A DNA stretch of 64,000 nucleotides from Ascoidea asiatica (taxonomy: Eukaryota > Ascomycota > Saccharomycetes > Ascoideales > Ascoideaceae). The notes beneath the pieces are model-generated. The model ran no database searches and had not been told where the DNA came from. It saw only the letters and a list, made by a program, of their open reading frames with translations. The position numbers and the translations under genes are program-made. Within the stretch, counting starts at the first letter, position 1. Every line of letters begins with the position of its first letter. The stretch covers positions 1,764,722 through 1,828,721 of the forward strand of contig BCKQ01000001.1 in NCBI GenBank assembly GCA_001600695.1, read 5' to 3'. Below are positions 29,998 to 42,176 of the stretch, in pieces.

Positions 29998-32900
29998 ATG
30001 TCAAATTGGATTTCTTCTCTTGCCTCTCATAATAACAATCAACATGTTAATAATAAATTAGAAAATAATAAAAAATCAATGATTTTAACTAATGGTGATT
30101 TAAAAAAAATAAATAAAGAAAATATAAATGAAAATCAAATTGAAAATGAAAATAATAATAATAACATTAATAACATTAATAACATCAATAACATCAAAGA
30201 AATTAAATCAAAATTAAATCCACAGAATTTATCAAGTCAAATAATACCTGAAGATAGTTCGATTAATCAAAATAATAATATATCTAATGATATTAATATA
30301 TTATCAAATCCATTAATACTTGAAAATTCTCAATTAGAATTACCTTTTGGTGATGGTTCTGATAAAATATTTGGTATGGAAAATTTTGGTAATACTTGTT
30401 ATTGTAATTCAATTTTACAATGTCTTTATTATACTAAATTATTTAGACAATATATTTTATCTTTACCACAATCTTTTGAAAATTTACCAAGACATAAAAA
30501 ATTTACAATGATTGGTAAAAAACCTCATGTTTTTGTATTAGCTGCCCAAAAACAAGCTAATTCTCAAAATTCTGATAATAATCATGATAATATTAATAAT
30601 AATAATAATTCTAGTAATACTAATAATTCAAATAATGATAGTAATGATAGTAATAATATCATAAATGGTGATAATAATAATGACTCAAATATTTCACTTA
30701 AAAATAAATTGACGAAAAGAAGATCTATATTCAAATCTCAAAAAGATAAAGATAAAGATAAAGATAAGGATAAAGACAAAGATAAAGACAAAGACAAAGA
30801 GAAAGACAAAGAAAAGGATAAAGAAAAAGAAAAAGAAAAAGATAAAGATGATAATACTCAAAATATCAATAACAATAATAGTTCAAGTGTTACTGATCTT
30901 ATAAGTGGGAAGTATACTTATAAATATTTAACTTCAAAAGACTCTAATTCTCAAGATCTTTCAAAATCTGATCAAAATATAAATACTAATAATAATAATA
31001 ATAATAACCATAATAATAATAATTTATTTGAAAATTGTATACCTCAAGAAAAAAATCAAATTTTAAAACATAATATTGTATTAGTTGGTAATACTGGTGA
31101 TCCTGCTTCTACAGGTGATGTAAGAAAAAGAAAAGCAATGTTAAATGGTCCTATATTAAATATAGATCATTCTTTAAGTTCATCTTATAATATGGATTAT
31201 TCAATGTTTACTGCTTTAAAAGATATTTTTGAATGTATGGTTGAAAATGAAAGTAATATTGGTATTGTTAGTCCAAGTTTTATTATTGAAGTTTTAAAAA
31301 AAGAAAATGAATTATTTAGAAGTTCAATGCATCAAGATGCTCATGAATTTTTTAATTTTTTATTAAATAATGTATTTGAAGCTGTTGATAATTTTGCAAA
31401 ATTACAAAATAATAATAATGATAATGATAATTTAGAAATTTCAATTAATAAAAAAAGAAATAAAAGAAATAATTGGATTCATGATTTATTTGAAGGTTCT
31501 TTAACAAGTGAAACTAAATGTTTAACATGTGAAAAAGTTTCTTCAAGAGATGAAAAATTTCTTGATTTATCAATAGATTTAGAAAAAAATTCATCTGTAA
31601 CTTCATGTTTAAAACAATTTTCTGCAAGTGAAGTTTTAACTGAAGATAATAAATTTTTTTGTGATAATTGTTGTTCATTACAAGAAGCAACAAAAAGAAT
31701 AATTTTAAAAAAATTACCAAAAATTCTATCTTTACATTTAAAAAGATTTAAATATATTGAAGAAGTTGATAAAAATGTTAAATTATTTCATAGAGTTAGT
31801 TATCCATTACATTTAAGATTATTTAATACTTCAAAAGATACTATAAATTCAGATAGATTATATGAATTATATGCTGTTGTTGTTCATATTGGTGGTGGTC
31901 CATATCATGGTCATTATGTTTCTTTAATTAAAACTGAACATAAAGGTTGGCTTTTATTTGATGATGAAACTGTTGAAAAAATTGATGAAAATTATGTTTT
32001 AAAATTTTTTGGTGATGGTCCAGGTTTAGCTTCTGCATATGTTTTATTTTATAATGAAATTTCTGAAGAAGAATATTATAAACAAAGTTTATTTAAAGCT
32101 TTTGAATTTGATTTAAATGATTCAAAACTTGATTTTCAACAACCTTCAAATGGTAATGGAATTAAAATTACTCCAAATGATAAATCTAATATAAATAATA
32201 ATTCACCAATGGATTTGAATAAAGATTCAAATAAAATTAAAAATGAAGAAATTACTAATGGGCATTTAAGTGAATCAAAATCCAATGAAACAATTATACT
32301 TGAAAATGGAAGTATATCTTCTCCAACTTCTAATGCTTTTGAAAATAATAATAATATTAATAATAATAAAAATGAAGATTTAAAATCTCCAAAAAGACAT
32401 TCACTTTATAAACCTTTTAGTAAAGATTCACTGTTATTACATTCCAATAATTCATTATCAAATAATTCAAGTGTGACAAGATCTTCATCTAGAAGAAGTT
32501 TCACTCATTTTAAGTTTGATCATAAAGAAAAAAATCACAAAGAAAAAATAATTCCTTCTAGAAATAAAGATTATGAAAAGAGTTTAGAAAAGGAAAAAGC
32601 TAAATTAAAAGCTGAAGAAGAGAAACATGAAAGAGAAAAGTTGGAAAAGAAAAAATTAGAAAAAGAACACTTAGAAAAAGAGAAATTAGAAAAGGAAAAA
32701 CATCATCACAAGCCTGTTCAAATTCCAGAGCTTAAAGATAAACATAAATCAGGAGAAGAACCACGTAGCCCTCGTGGACTTGGACTTCAACGTCGTATTT
32801 CATCTTTTACTTCCCTGAGTAGAACAAAAACTAATAATAATCATTCTCATACACTGAATCATACCTCTAAGCTGAGACCATGGACACCTCATGGAAAGGA

Positions 32901-33060
32901 GGAACAGCCAAAGGTAGAAACTCCTCATAATCAAACTTTCAATCATGAAGTTTCTAGTAAAGATGCTGTTAAGGAGGATAATAAAACTGAGCAAAAAAAA
33001 TCTTCTTCTGATAATAAAACGGAAAAAAAGAGTAAATTCCGTTTTAAAAAGATTTTCTAA
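29998..33060 (+). CDS. UBP9: Ubiquitin-specific protease of the Ubp9/Ubp13 (USP12/46) family
   Basis: 1020 residues. The Cys box [17 protein letters not shown] places the catalytic cysteine at C134. [19 protein letters not shown] is the QDAHEF box. The His box [10 protein letters not shown] has its catalytic His probably at 639, and FDDETVEKI follows. A zinc-binding CLTCEKVSS...CDNC set is present. This layout fits USP12/46 enzymes (yeast Ubp9/Ubp13, Aspergillus CreB), which work with WD-repeat partners. A KD/KE repeat (about residues 248-285, bases 30740-30850) and Asn runs are inserted between Cys and QDAHEF boxes. The tail has a charged coiled-coil-like segment ([20 protein letters not shown]). 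Ubp9 and Ubp13 cannot be separated here. Confidence 0.92.
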   Translation: MSNWISSLASHNNNQHVNNKLENNKKSMILTNGDLKKINKENINENQIENENNNNNINNINNINNIKEIKSKLNPQNLSSQIIPEDSSINQNNNISNDINILSNPLILENSQLELPFGDGSDKIFGMENFGNTCYCNSILQCLYYTKLFRQYILSLPQSFENLPRHKKFTMIGKKPHVFVLAAQKQANSQNSDNNHDNINNNNNSSNTNNSNNDSNDSNNIINGDNNNDSNISLKNKLTKRRSIFKSQKDKDKDKDKDKDKDKDKDKEKDKEKDKEKEKEKDKDDNTQNINNNNSSSVTDLISGKYTYKYLTSKDSNSQDLSKSDQNINTNNNNNNNHNNNNLFENCIPQEKNQILKHNIVLVGNTGDPASTGDVRKRKAMLNGPILNIDHSLSSSYNMDYSMFTALKDIFECMVENESNIGIVSPSFIIEVLKKENELFRSSMHQDAHEFFNFLLNNVFEAVDNFAKLQNNNNDNDNLEISINKKRNKRNNWIHDLFEGSLTSETKCLTCEKVSSRDEKFLDLSIDLEKNSSVTSCLKQFSASEVLTEDNKFFCDNCCSLQEATKRIILKKLPKILSLHLKRFKYIEEVDKNVKLFHRVSYPLHLRLFNTSKDTINSDRLYELYAVVVHIGGGPYHGHYVSLIKTEHKGWLLFDDETVEKIDENYVLKFFGDGPGLASAYVLFYNEISEEEYYKQSLFKAFEFDLNDSKLDFQQPSNGNGIKITPNDKSNINNNSPMDLNKDSNKIKNEEITNGHLSESKSNETIILENGSISSPTSNAFENNNNINNNKNEDLKSPKRHSLYKPFSKDSLLLHSNNSLSNNSSVTRSSSRRSFTHFKFDHKEKNHKEKIIPSRNKDYEKSLEKEKAKLKAEEEKHEREKLEKKKLEKEHLEKEKLEKEKHHHKPVQIPELKDKHKSGEEPRSPRGLGLQRRISSFTSLSRTKTNNNHSHTLNHTSKLRPWTPHGKEEQPKVETPHNQTFNHEVSSKDAVKEDNKTEQKKSSSDNKTEKKSKFRFKKIF

Positions 33061-33751
33061 ATCAATTACTTTTTTTATCTTTCATTCTTTTTTTTCCTTT
33101 TGCTCTTTTTTTTGCTTCTTCAAACAGTTAAATAATGATAATGATATATAATTGCTGTTCTTTTAATTAGTAATTTACTTTTTTACTTAAAAATTTCACT
33201 TCATTTTTTTTATTCTTATTTTAACATTAATTTTTATCGCCTTTACAAATTCTTTTTATATCCATCAAACTTCAAAAGGACATGACTTTAAAAGGTCAAC
33301 TTTTACTTCATTTCTACAATTTGTATCAGGGTCTTCACAACTGCAAACAAATGCCTTTAAAATCGCCAACCCCACCAAAATCATCAAAACCACCAAAATT
33401 TTTGTCACCGGTCCAAATTCGGGAAGAAATAAAAAAATATATACACGTGATCAGATTGTGCAAAGGAGTTGCGAGCCCCGAGACTCACCCGATTCTATTT
33501 TTCAAATGGAATTTTATTTATTCACCAGAGTTTAAATTTTGATACCGGTAAGATCAAAAGATAAAAGAAATGATAAAAAAAAAAAAAAATGAGATGAGTA
33601 ACTTCATTGATTCGGAGATTTTATTTTAAATTTAAAGATCAATAGTCATCAAAGAGCCATTTGTAGTTGATAGATAAGAAATATCATATAGGTCCCGAGT
33701 GTTTTCTGGAGATAAATCTTTATATATTGAAAGGAATAATTAATTTAAGAA
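33061..33751. other. Intergenic region upstream of the PRPP synthetase gene
   Basis: Contains a CACGTG box (33444) and a GATGAG PAC-type motif near 33593, which often marks growth-related yeast promoters. The 86-codon frame at 33282-33542 is probably chance. Confidence 0.5.
33444..33449. promoter_or_regulatory. CACGTG box upstream of the PRPP synthetase gene
   Basis: Found as ATATACACGTGATCA, the identical 15 bases that recur upstream of PTH2 (41065-41079). A Cbf1-like factor is the likely binder. Confidence 0.45.
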
Positions 33752-34717
33752 ATGTCATTAAATTCAATAAAAATATTGGCAGGTAATTCACATCCTGATT
33801 TAGCTAAGAAAATAGCTGAAAGATTAGGTATTCAAGTAAGTAGAATTGGTATTCATAAATATTCAAATGAAGAAACAGCGGTTACCATAGGAGAAACAGT
33901 TAGAGATGAAGATGTTTATATAGTTCAAACTGGATGTGGAGAAAATGAAATCAATGATTATTTAATGGAAATTTTAATAATGATAAGAGCTTGTAAAACA
34001 GCTTCTGCAAGAAGAATTACAGCAGTTATTGCAAACTATCCTTATGCTAGACAAGATAGAAAAGATAAAAGTAGAGCATGTATTTCTGCAAAATTAGTTG
34101 CAAATTTATTACAAACTGCAGGTGCAGATCATGTAATAACTATGGATTTACATGCTTCTCAAATTCAAGGTTTTTTCAGAATTCCTGTTGATAATTTATA
34201 TGCAGAGCCTTGTGTTTTAAAATATATTAAAGAAAATTTAAATTGGAAAGATTCAATAATAATATCGCCTGATGCTGGTGGTGCAAAAAGAGCAGCAGCA
34301 TTAGCCGATAGATTAGATTTAAATTTTGCTTTAATTCATAAAGAAAGACAAAAGGCAAATGAAGTTTCAAGAATGGTTTTAGTTGGAGATGTTACAGATA
34401 AAATTTGTATAATTGTTGATGATATGGCTGATACTTGTGGTACTTTAGCAAAGGCTGCAGAAACTTTATTACAAAATGGTGGAAAATCAGTTGTTGCAAT
34501 TGTAACTCATGGTATATTATCTGGTAATGCAATTGAAAATATCAATAATAGTAAATTAGAAAAAGTGATATGTACAAACACTGTACCTTTTGAGGATAAA
34601 AAATTATTTTGTTCAAAACTAGATACAATTGATATTGCACCAACATTGGCAGAAGCTATTCGTCGTCTACATAATGGTGAAAGTGTTTCATATTTATTCA
34701 CAAATGTTCCAATGTAA
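33752..34717 (+). CDS. PRS4: Ribose-phosphate pyrophosphokinase (Prs2/Prs4 type)
   Basis: 321 residues, the full family length. It begins [20 protein letters not shown] and keeps the ATP-binding [14 protein letters not shown], the signature [11 protein letters not shown], the flexible-loop region [14 protein letters not shown], and the PRPP-binding [10 protein letters not shown]. It ends [18 protein letters not shown], nearly as in yeast Prs4. The enzyme makes PRPP from ribose 5-phosphate and ATP for purine, pyrimidine, histidine, tryptophan and NAD synthesis, in the cytosol. The lack of a long insertion fits the Prs2/3/4 class, not Prs1 or Prs5. Prs2 and Prs4 are too similar to separate here. 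Confidence 0.94.
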   Translation: MSLNSIKILAGNSHPDLAKKIAERLGIQVSRIGIHKYSNEETAVTIGETVRDEDVYIVQTGCGENEINDYLMEILIMIRACKTASARRITAVIANYPYARQDRKDKSRACISAKLVANLLQTAGADHVITMDLHASQIQGFFRIPVDNLYAEPCVLKYIKENLNWKDSIIISPDAGGAKRAAALADRLDLNFALIHKERQKANEVSRMVLVGDVTDKICIIVDDMADTCGTLAKAAETLLQNGGKSVVAIVTHGILSGNAIENINNSKLEKVICTNTVPFEDKKLFCSKLDTIDIAPTLAEAIRRLHNGESVSYLFTNVPM

Positions 34718-35096
34718 TCTAGTTTTATTCATAACAACATTTAATAACTTTGAATGAAATTAAGCAGAACTTAAAGTCGAAGTTTAAGTGAAGATGAATG
34801 TCCAAATTAAAGTCAAAAAGAAACAAAAATTAAACTTTCAAATCAAAAATCATAAAGGAGATATAATAATTTTTTAAAACGAGTAGAAATTACAAATGAA
34901 CAAATCAAGACAAGTTATTTATAGAATTTTTTCTAAATTTTTTTTTTTTTTTTTTATTAATTTCTATGTATTTATGTTAGGTATATAATTTTTTTTATTT
35001 CATTTTTATTTTGATTCATTTGTTTATATTATTTTTTTTTTTAATCATTCAATATTTCAAAATTACTTAATAATAACAATGAACTTTATTGAAATT
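34718..35096. other. Convergent intergenic region PRS / UBC6
   Basis: 3' flanks with T16 at about 34941-34956 and shorter T-runs. Nothing else is seen. Confidence 0.6.
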
Positions 35097-35867
35097 CTAT
35101 AGAAATATACGAGAACCAAGACCGAAGATTAAAGCAAAAAATAAAACAATATAAAATTTCAAATTTGAATTTGCATTTTGAATTTGTTGATTTGCTTGAG
35201 CCTTTAAAGCTAAAACTCTTATTCTATCTTCAGGATCTATTATTTCATTATTTGAATTATTATTTATATTTAAAGGATTATTTGAAAAATTGTTATTATT
35301 ATTTGAATTATTTAATTTTAATTTTTTTAATCTTTCAATTTCTTTTTCTTTTTCTAATTTTTCTTGTTCTAAAATATCATCTTTATTTTTTTGAATTAAT
35401 TCAGGAAATTCTTTTAAAAAAATTGGATTTGAATTTAAATTCCAATTTTTACTATTTTTAGCAAATTGAATTTTAACTTCATCACTTGTTTGAATTGAAC
35501 CAACAGTTGATTCATCACCAGTCATAAAACTTAATAAACCTGTTAAAATTGTTGAAACACTCCAAGCAGGATTCCAAGTATCAGGATGAAAATCACTCAT
35601 TGATAAACATAATCTTCGATTAGTATTAAATCTACCATTTGGTGTTATTATTTTTATTGTTAATGGTTTAAAAGGATAATCAGGTTTAAAAAATAATTTA
35701 CCATGATATTGACCATTTTCATATGGAGTATTTGGTGGACCAGTTATTAAATAATGCCATTCTAAAATATTTTCTTCATTTGGATGAGCAATAATATATG
35801 GAGGAGGATCATTAACCATTAATTTATATTCACGAGTTAATCTCTTTTGAGCACCACGAGTAGCCAT
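35097..35867 (-). CDS. UBC6: Tail-anchored ubiquitin-conjugating enzyme Ubc6
   Basis: 256 residues. The E2 fold occupies the first ~170 residues, with the active cysteine C87 in NRRLCLSMSDFHPDTWNPAW. The Ubc6 class has this replacement of the usual HPN surroundings. A charged helix (QEKLEKEKEIERLKKLKL) and an Asn linker lead to a single C-terminal membrane segment, FYIVLFFALIFGLGSRIFL, ending at the stop. This tail anchors the enzyme in the ER membrane facing the cytosol, where it serves Doa10-dependent ER-associated degradation. Size and cysteine position match yeast Ubc6 (250 residues, C87). Confidence 0.96.
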   Translation of the reverse strand: MATRGAQKRLTREYKLMVNDPPPYIIAHPNEENILEWHYLITGPPNTPYENGQYHGKLFFKPDYPFKPLTIKIITPNGRFNTNRRLCLSMSDFHPDTWNPAWSVSTILTGLLSFMTGDESTVGSIQTSDEVKIQFAKNSKNWNLNSNPIFLKEFPELIQKNKDDILEQEKLEKEKEIERLKKLKLNNSNNNNNFSNNPLNINNNSNNEIIDPEDRIRVLALKAQANQQIQNANSNLKFYIVLFFALIFGLGSRIFL

Positions 35868-36464
35868 TTTAAAAATTTAAATTATGAAAAGTATTTTAAA
35901 GAAATATAAACAATAATAGAAATATTTTTTAATATAAATTAAGAGATGAGTTTATTTTAATAAAGCAAAATTTCAAAGAAAGAAAGATAAATTTAATAAA
36001 TAATTTACAAAGCGCCTAATTATTACTATTTGAATTTTTTTCAAATTCTTTACTGATTTTTTCTTAGATAAAAGATAGGTAGTTAAGGAAAGATACTATA
36101 AGAATAAATAAGAAAATACTACAGTAGTAAATAAGCCTGTGTTAAAAAATATGCAGATAAGAATAATCTTAGTGATAGAATAATGATATTACACTGACTA
36201 TTATTGAAAATGTTGAATAAATTGTTGGATTAAATTCTTTGAAAAAGATGATCAAGAGGTAAATATAAAATAAATAAATTCTAAAAAGAAGGAAACATAT
36301 CTATTATATTATATTATATTATTATATTCTTTTTTCTCACTTAGTACCAAAGTGATAATATTAAATATTCAATACTTCCTCAAATACTCTACCGTAGCCT
36401 TAGAAAGCATTCATTCAACATAAGTCAGTAAGTGCAGTGCTAATTTAACTTGGGGAAAAGAGAA

Positions 36465-36503
36465 CCACACGACTGGCTTCCTCTGCGGAATCGAGTCGTG
36501 CGG
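36465..36503. repeat. Nested GC-rich hairpin about 200 bases upstream of tRNA-Met
   Basis: CCACACGACT (36465-36474) pairs with AGTCGTGCGG (36494-36503) with one mismatch. Inside it TTCC pairs with GGAA around TCTGC. It sits in an island less AT-rich than its flanks. Confidence 0.75.
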
Positions 36504-36700
36504 ATGGTCACCTGATTTTCACTTTTTGTTTTTAGCCAGCAATTCTCCAGCATCCACAGCAATGGTAGCAGTACGTTTCATCTTGTTCCAAGTCAACATT
36601 CGGATAAGTCGTATAGTGATATAAATATAATTTTTATTTATGTAATTCATTATTGTTTAAAGTGATTCAATGACTTTGAAATTATTAAATTTTCAAGAGT

Positions 36701-36798
36701 GCTTTGGTGGCTCAGTTGGCTAGAGCGTCAGCCTCATAACAATACAACTTGTGTTGTGGGTGTGCTGAAGGCCGGGAGTTCGAGCCTCCCCCAGAGCA
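36701..36798 (+). tRNA. Elongator tRNA-Met(CAU) with a 24-nt intron
   Basis: Acceptor stem GCTTTGG pairs with CCAGAGC. The A-box region is TGGCTCAGTTGGCTAGAGCG, the anticodon stem TCAGC/GCTGA with anticodon CAT, and the T arm contains GTTCGAGCC. The exon sequence GCGTCAGCCTCATA matches yeast elongator, not initiator, tRNA-Met. An intron at 36739-36762 interrupts the anticodon loop after position 37. A T7 run follows as Pol III terminator. Confidence 0.95.
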
Positions 36799-39304
36799 TT
36801 TTTTTTATATTTTTTTATACTTAATCACTAATATTTTTAGTTAAAAAGAAAAAAAAAAAAAACATCCAGTAATTAAGTCATTTTCCAATTGACCCAGATA
36901 ATAGTTATATATTTCAAAATAAAATAAAAAGTTTTTCAAATAAGGGTTTTCAATAATCAATTTAAAAGAGGTTTTTAAAATTTCAATTTCGCTAATTTAA
37001 ATTAAAATTTCTAATCAATCACTATAAATGTAATTCAAAGTGAGTAAATAAAAGTATAAAATGCGTAAAAAATTTAAAAGTCTCTAAATTTTTTCATCAT
37101 GTTACCTTCTATTTTGGTTAAATATTTCAAATTATTTTAATTTTATAATTTTCATTATGTAATAATAAAGGATAAACTAATTAAGGATAATTTGAAAAGT
37201 TAAGCCGAAATAATGTTCATTCTAAAATATACCTTAAATAAGTCAATTCAAAAAATTGCGAAGGTTTTCTTTTTAGTTTTTGAATTTTCATAGAGATTAT
37301 TAAATCTCATCATCCAGGACATTTACGCCGTAATTGTAGCTTTTATATTCATCACCAATCTATTTAACAGTGAAATAAGATACCAATATAGTTAAACCTA
37401 TCCTACTTAATCTCTTTATTATTATTATCTCTAAGCTTAATAAATGAGCTGGGTGTAAATTATTGCAATGGATTTTATAATAAAACTCAATGAAAAATGT
37501 TCATTTTTATTCTTTTCTCGATTCTTCTTTAATAACCAGACAAAATTCAAGTCGCAAACAGCTTTCGATTTAATATGGGGTCAGTTTACCTTCACTTTTT
37601 CTCAGTTTCATCACGCCCATGCTCGGGTTACCGACGTCGGAAAAATCAAAATCCACTTTCCTCCTGTTTCGGCGTGCAAGTTTTGAATTTCAATTTTTCT
37701 CTTTGCATCGTGGTCAGTGATTTTTATTCCACTAAACGAGTCCCGTATTTTTGGACTCGATTGTTCAGCTGGGAGCATTCTGCACCAGAAACCCTACAGA
37801 TGCATACTGCATCTTCTAATAATCGTCAATTCTTTATCTCTGGCCAATGACAACTTAGAGTCCTATTTTCCTGAACCTTAATGTACAGCATATGCATTTC
37901 CTTGTCCTGAAAATAGTGGTCTTCTATTTTCACTTTTAAATCAGGATCTTTTTATTTAAATTTCATTTTCAATCATATAAAGTAAAAAAATTCAATTTTT
38001 ATAAAATATAATGCTTTTTAAAAATTAAGTAATTAAAACATTCATAATTTTCTTTATTGTCATTTTCAACCTTTTAATTTCATGAGAAAATGCCCTTTTT
38101 TGAAATAAATAAACTTCCTTAATCAGTATTTCTTTCAGCATATACTCATCTTTTTAAAAAAAAAATTAATAAATATTCTCTTTGAAATGTCTCTTTTGAG
38201 AAATAAGTAAATTTAAAACTATTTGAAAAGCTATTTTAGTTAAAAAATTATTATTTTTATTATATTTGAGTTTTTCATAGCCAGTTTCATTGTATTCAAA
38301 AAGTCATTTATTAAATATATATTTTATAGTTATATTTCACTAAAATTTCATTATTCAAAAAAAAAAAAGGAAAAAAATTGTTTAATGAAATTTTATTCTT
38401 TTAACCATCTTGAAATATCACTTAATTAGAATTGATTAGAATTGATTTCACCAATCAGATTCTATTCTTCAAAATAATGTTTTTTTCTCCTCAACAAATA
38501 TGGATATTTCTTAGGCTTTTTTGGAGACTAAAAATATTTTAAAAAATTAGCTTCAAAGTTATTATAATTACTATTGTATTTTTTTTTCTTCATGATCTAA
38601 CTGAAAAATAAATATTGCAGTCTTAATAGTTTGAATAAAAACAATTATATTAAATTCTTAAAAAGTCTTTTTATTAAAATCCTGATAACACGTTTCTTGA
38701 GTTGTCCTGAAAAGTTTTAAGTTATAATCGACCTTGCAAAGTTTCACCTTTCCTGCTAACGCAGACTTAAAGCTCGATTAAGTTTATGGGTTTAATTTTC
38801 GAGCAAAATTAAGCGTAAAATATAGACATAATTTATTTTTTTTATTTTTGCTTTGCTTAATTATTCCTAATTGCACTTGATTAGAGCTGATTATTTTAAC
38901 TTGTTCCCCATAATTATCTTCTAAATCAATTAAATTTCCATTTTTTCAATGCTTTTGCTATTAGGCTTTTCTTTTTTTCGTTAAAATTTTAATCGCAATT
39001 ATACTTTCAATCTCGAATTTCTCTAATTTTAAAATGACATGGTTCTGAGATAAAACTGACTCATAATTAATAAAAATCATATAAATATCATTCAATATTC
39101 CATCTTTTAAAATGAATAATTTTTAAGAATTTTCTTTTTTTTATTTTACATCATTCAAAATCTATTAATTCAACTCAACTCAATTCCAATTAATTTAATA
39201 AAAATCAAATTTTTTTAAATTAATCCTAAAATCCAATTTCAATTCAATAATTTTTTTTCAATTGAAACAAAACAAATAAAAAATATTAAACATAATTTAT
39301 AAAA

Positions 39305-40675
39305 ATGGTATCTGAACCTGAATTTGAACAAGCTTATAATGAAATTGTTTCTTGTTTAGAAGATTCAACTTTATTCATAAAACATCCAGAATATAAAAGA
39401 GCAATCAAAGTTGTGTCAATTCCAGAAAGAATTATTCAATTTAGAGTAACTTGGGAAGATGATAATGGTGTTTATCAAGTTAATAATGGTTTCAGAGTTC
39501 AATTCAATTCTGCTTTAGGTCCTTATAAAGGTGGTTTAAGATTTCATCCATCTGTAAATTTATCAATTTTAAAATTTTTGGGTTTCGAACAAATTTTTAA
39601 AAATGCTTTAACTGGTACTAATATTGGTGGTGGTAAAGGTGGAGCAGATTTTGATCCAAAAGGAAAATCTGTTAATGAAATTCGTAGATTTTGTGTTGCA
39701 TTTATGTCTGAATTAGCTCGTCATATTGGTGCAGATACTGATGTACCAGCTGGTGATATTGCTGTTAGTGGTAGAGAAATTGGTTTCCTTTTTGGAGCTT
39801 ATAAAAAACAAAAAAATGTTTGGGAAGGAACTTTAACTGGTAAAGGTTTAACATGGGGTGGTTCTTTAATTAGACCAGAAGCTACTGGTTATGGTCTTTT
39901 ATATTTTGTTGAAAATATGGTTAAATATGCTACAAAAGGAAAAGAATCTGTTCATGGTAAACGTGTTTCAATTTCTGGTTCTGGTAATGTTGCTCAATAT
40001 GCTGCATTAAAAGTTTTAGAATTAGGTGGTATTGTATTATCATTATCAGATTCTAAAGGTTGTATTGTTTCTGAAAAAGGTTTAAGTTTTGAACAAGTTA
40101 AATCTATTCAAAGTATTAAAGAAAGTAGAGGAACTATTAAAGAAGCTTTATCGAAAGATAAAAAATTATTTGATGGATCAGATGTTAAATATTTTTCAGG
40201 TATGAGACCATGGACTTTAGTTAAAAATGTTAATATTGCACTTCCATGTGCAACACAAAATGAAGTTTCAGAATCTGAAGCTGAGGCTTTATTAAAAGCA
40301 GGAGCTAAATATGTTGCAGAAGGATCAAATATGGGATGTACTCAAGAAGCAATTAATATTTTTGAAAAAGCTAGATGTGATTCAAAAAATTTATCAGTTT
40401 GGTATGCAAATGGTAAAATTTCAAATAGTGGAGGTGTTTTAATTAGTGCTATTGAAATGGCACAAAATTCTCAACGTATATCATATAGTTCTGAAAAAGT
40501 TGATTCTATTTTAAAAGAAAGAATGACTGAAGCTTTTGATGTTGCAGTTTCTACAGCTCTTGAATATAATTCTGAAGAAAATAAAGAAGCTTTACCATCA
40601 ATTGTTAAAGGTTCTAATATTGCAGGATATGTTAAAGTTATTCAAGCTATGTTTGAACAAGGTGATTTATGGTAA
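39305..40675 (+). CDS. GDH1: NADP-dependent glutamate dehydrogenase
   Basis: 456 residues, essentially the length of yeast Gdh1 (454). The substrate domain has [14 protein letters not shown] and [15 protein letters not shown] with active-site Lys111, plus DTDVPAGDI. The coenzyme domain has the dinucleotide motif [13 protein letters not shown]. The C-terminus keeps [16 protein letters not shown]. The enzyme makes glutamate from 2-oxoglutarate and ammonium with NADPH, the main route of ammonium assimilation in the cytosol. Codon use is strongly biased to a few codons (TTA, GGT, GTT, GCT), as expected for a highly expressed gene. Gdh1 and Gdh3 cannot be distinguished. Confidence 0.96.
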   Translation: MVSEPEFEQAYNEIVSCLEDSTLFIKHPEYKRAIKVVSIPERIIQFRVTWEDDNGVYQVNNGFRVQFNSALGPYKGGLRFHPSVNLSILKFLGFEQIFKNALTGTNIGGGKGGADFDPKGKSVNEIRRFCVAFMSELARHIGADTDVPAGDIAVSGREIGFLFGAYKKQKNVWEGTLTGKGLTWGGSLIRPEATGYGLLYFVENMVKYATKGKESVHGKRVSISGSGNVAQYAALKVLELGGIVLSLSDSKGCIVSEKGLSFEQVKSIQSIKESRGTIKEALSKDKKLFDGSDVKYFSGMRPWTLVKNVNIALPCATQNEVSESEAEALLKAGAKYVAEGSNMGCTQEAINIFEKARCDSKNLSVWYANGKISNSGGVLISAIEMAQNSQRISYSSEKVDSILKERMTEAFDVAVSTALEYNSEENKEALPSIVKGSNIAGYVKVIQAMFEQGDLW

Positions 40676-41310
40676 TTTCCAATTTGATTTAGATTTTAAT
40701 TTCAATCTTTGTTATTACAAATATTTTTTCAATTTGTTATGAGTTTTTCTTATTAAGTTAGTGATTTTTTTTTTAGTTTCTTATTTTTATAATTTTATAT
40801 TTTTATATGTTTATTATTACCTATTTTTTATAATTTGATATATATAAACTTGAAAGTATATGCATTTTTTATTTATTTCCAATCTATCATTTACATTTAG
40901 CAATATTTTTGATTAAAAAATCAAATGATTATTCTTTTTACGCTAAGAATAAATTTCAATTAAATTCAAGCTTTTATAAAACCTAAAAACAAAGAAAATT
41001 CCGAGGAAAAAAATATTAAAAATATAATAAAATTCCGCTTGAAGACCCATAAATCAGGATTCAAATATACACGTGATCAAATCACTTTTTTTAATTTTTT
41101 TCTTGGAATTTCACATTTGATTCGAGTTATTGAATTACACTTTGCAATAAAAATAAATAAACGAATTAAATTGTAATTCAGCAAAAACTTTAGTAAAAAA
41201 AGTAAAAAAACAAAAAATAATTGTTGGAAGAAAAAAAATAAAAGGAATTATTAAGGAAATTTAAGAAATTTAAAGGTAGTAGTGAATTTAAAAAACTGAA
41301 TTGAGAAGAA
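40676..41310. other. Intergenic region upstream of PTH2
   Basis: T-rich GDH1 3' flank, a CACGTG box at 41070, and an A-rich leader. No other feature is seen. Confidence 0.6.
41070..41075. promoter_or_regulatory. CACGTG box upstream of PTH2
   Basis: Context ATATACACGTGATCA, about 240 bases before the start; the same 15-mer occurs upstream of the PRPP synthetase gene. Confidence 0.45.
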
Positions 41311-42054
41311 ATGAAAAGCATTGGAAATAATCAATTGATAAATATGTCAGTAAATTTTAATCAACTAATAACAGGTTGTTGTATATCATTATTTACAGGA
41401 TGTTGTATTGGAGCTTTATTAAATTCAAAAAACTGTACTTTATCTATATGTAAAAAAAAGTCAGAGATAAATAAAAATAAGAATAAAACAATTGGTAAGC
41501 GAAGAATAGGAAATAATAATAATAATAATAAAAACGATGATAAAGTAAATAATAGAAATAATACAGAAACATCATCTTCTGGGTATGAAAATGATGATGA
41601 ATTATCTAGAGAAGAAACAGAAACAGATTTAGGATCTGAATCTGAATCTGAATCTGAAGATGGTATTGAAGTTGATACAAGTGATTTGAATGATATTCCT
41701 GGAGAATGTCGAATGGCATTAATTATAAGAAGAGATTTGAATATGACTAAAGGAAAAATAGCAGCTCAATGTGCACATGCAGCAATTGGTTGTTATAAAA
41801 AATTTATGAAAAATAATTTAAGATTATTAAATAGATGGGAAAGAGGTGGTCAAGCAAAAATCACTTTACAATGTAAAACAGAAGAAGATCTTGATGAGTT
41901 GCTAGCAAAAGCATTATCTTTAAATATTAGTGGAGTACAGATTCATGACGCTGGAAGAACACAAATTGCAGCTGGATCTGTGACAGTTCTCGGACTAGGA
42001 CCAGCTCCAAAATCAGTATTGGATCTAGTGACTGGAGACTTAAAGTTATATTAA
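41311..42054 (+). CDS. PTH2: Peptidyl-tRNA hydrolase 2 (Pth2), membrane-anchored
   Basis: 247 residues. The C-terminal ~120 residues are a complete PTH2 domain: CRMALIIRRDLNMTKGKIAA, QCAHAAIGCY, then DAGRTQIAAGSVTVLGLGPA, ending DLVTGDLKLY. The enzyme cleaves the ester bond of peptidyl-tRNA, recycling tRNA from stalled or aborted chains. Residues 17-37 (LITGCCISLFTGCCIGALL) form an N-terminal membrane span, consistent with the outer-mitochondrial-membrane location of yeast Pth2. An acidic Ser/Glu-rich linker joins the two parts. Another Met at codon 11 would still include the span. The call is firm. Confidence 0.95.
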   Translation: MKSIGNNQLINMSVNFNQLITGCCISLFTGCCIGALLNSKNCTLSICKKKSEINKNKNKTIGKRRIGNNNNNNKNDDKVNNRNNTETSSSGYENDDELSREETETDLGSESESESEDGIEVDTSDLNDIPGECRMALIIRRDLNMTKGKIAAQCAHAAIGCYKKFMKNNLRLLNRWERGGQAKITLQCKTEEDLDELLAKALSLNISGVQIHDAGRTQIAAGSVTVLGLGPAPKSVLDLVTGDLKLY

Positions 42055-42134
42055 AAAGTTGAAAATATCATATATAAAGTATATATTGTATTACATATCT
42101 TTATATTTTGCTTTTGAATGGAAATTTCATCAAT

Positions 42135-42176
<42 letters not shown>

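Larger units (their letters stand above)
35868..39304. other. Long gene-poor region containing tRNA-Met
   Basis: Apart from tRNA-Met at 36701-36798, it holds a GC-richer hairpin at 36465-36503, TATTATA repeats near 36300-36330, a GC-richer island at 37540-37860 with the palindrome CCGACGTCGG (37631-37640), and AT-rich DNA leading to GDH1. Two overlapping frames at 37468-37850 are probably chance. Confidence 0.6.

Noticed and set aside
37468..37850. Two overlapping plus-strand frames (72 and 91 codons)
   Set aside because: They occupy a GC-richer island in different frames; no conserved pattern and poor start context.
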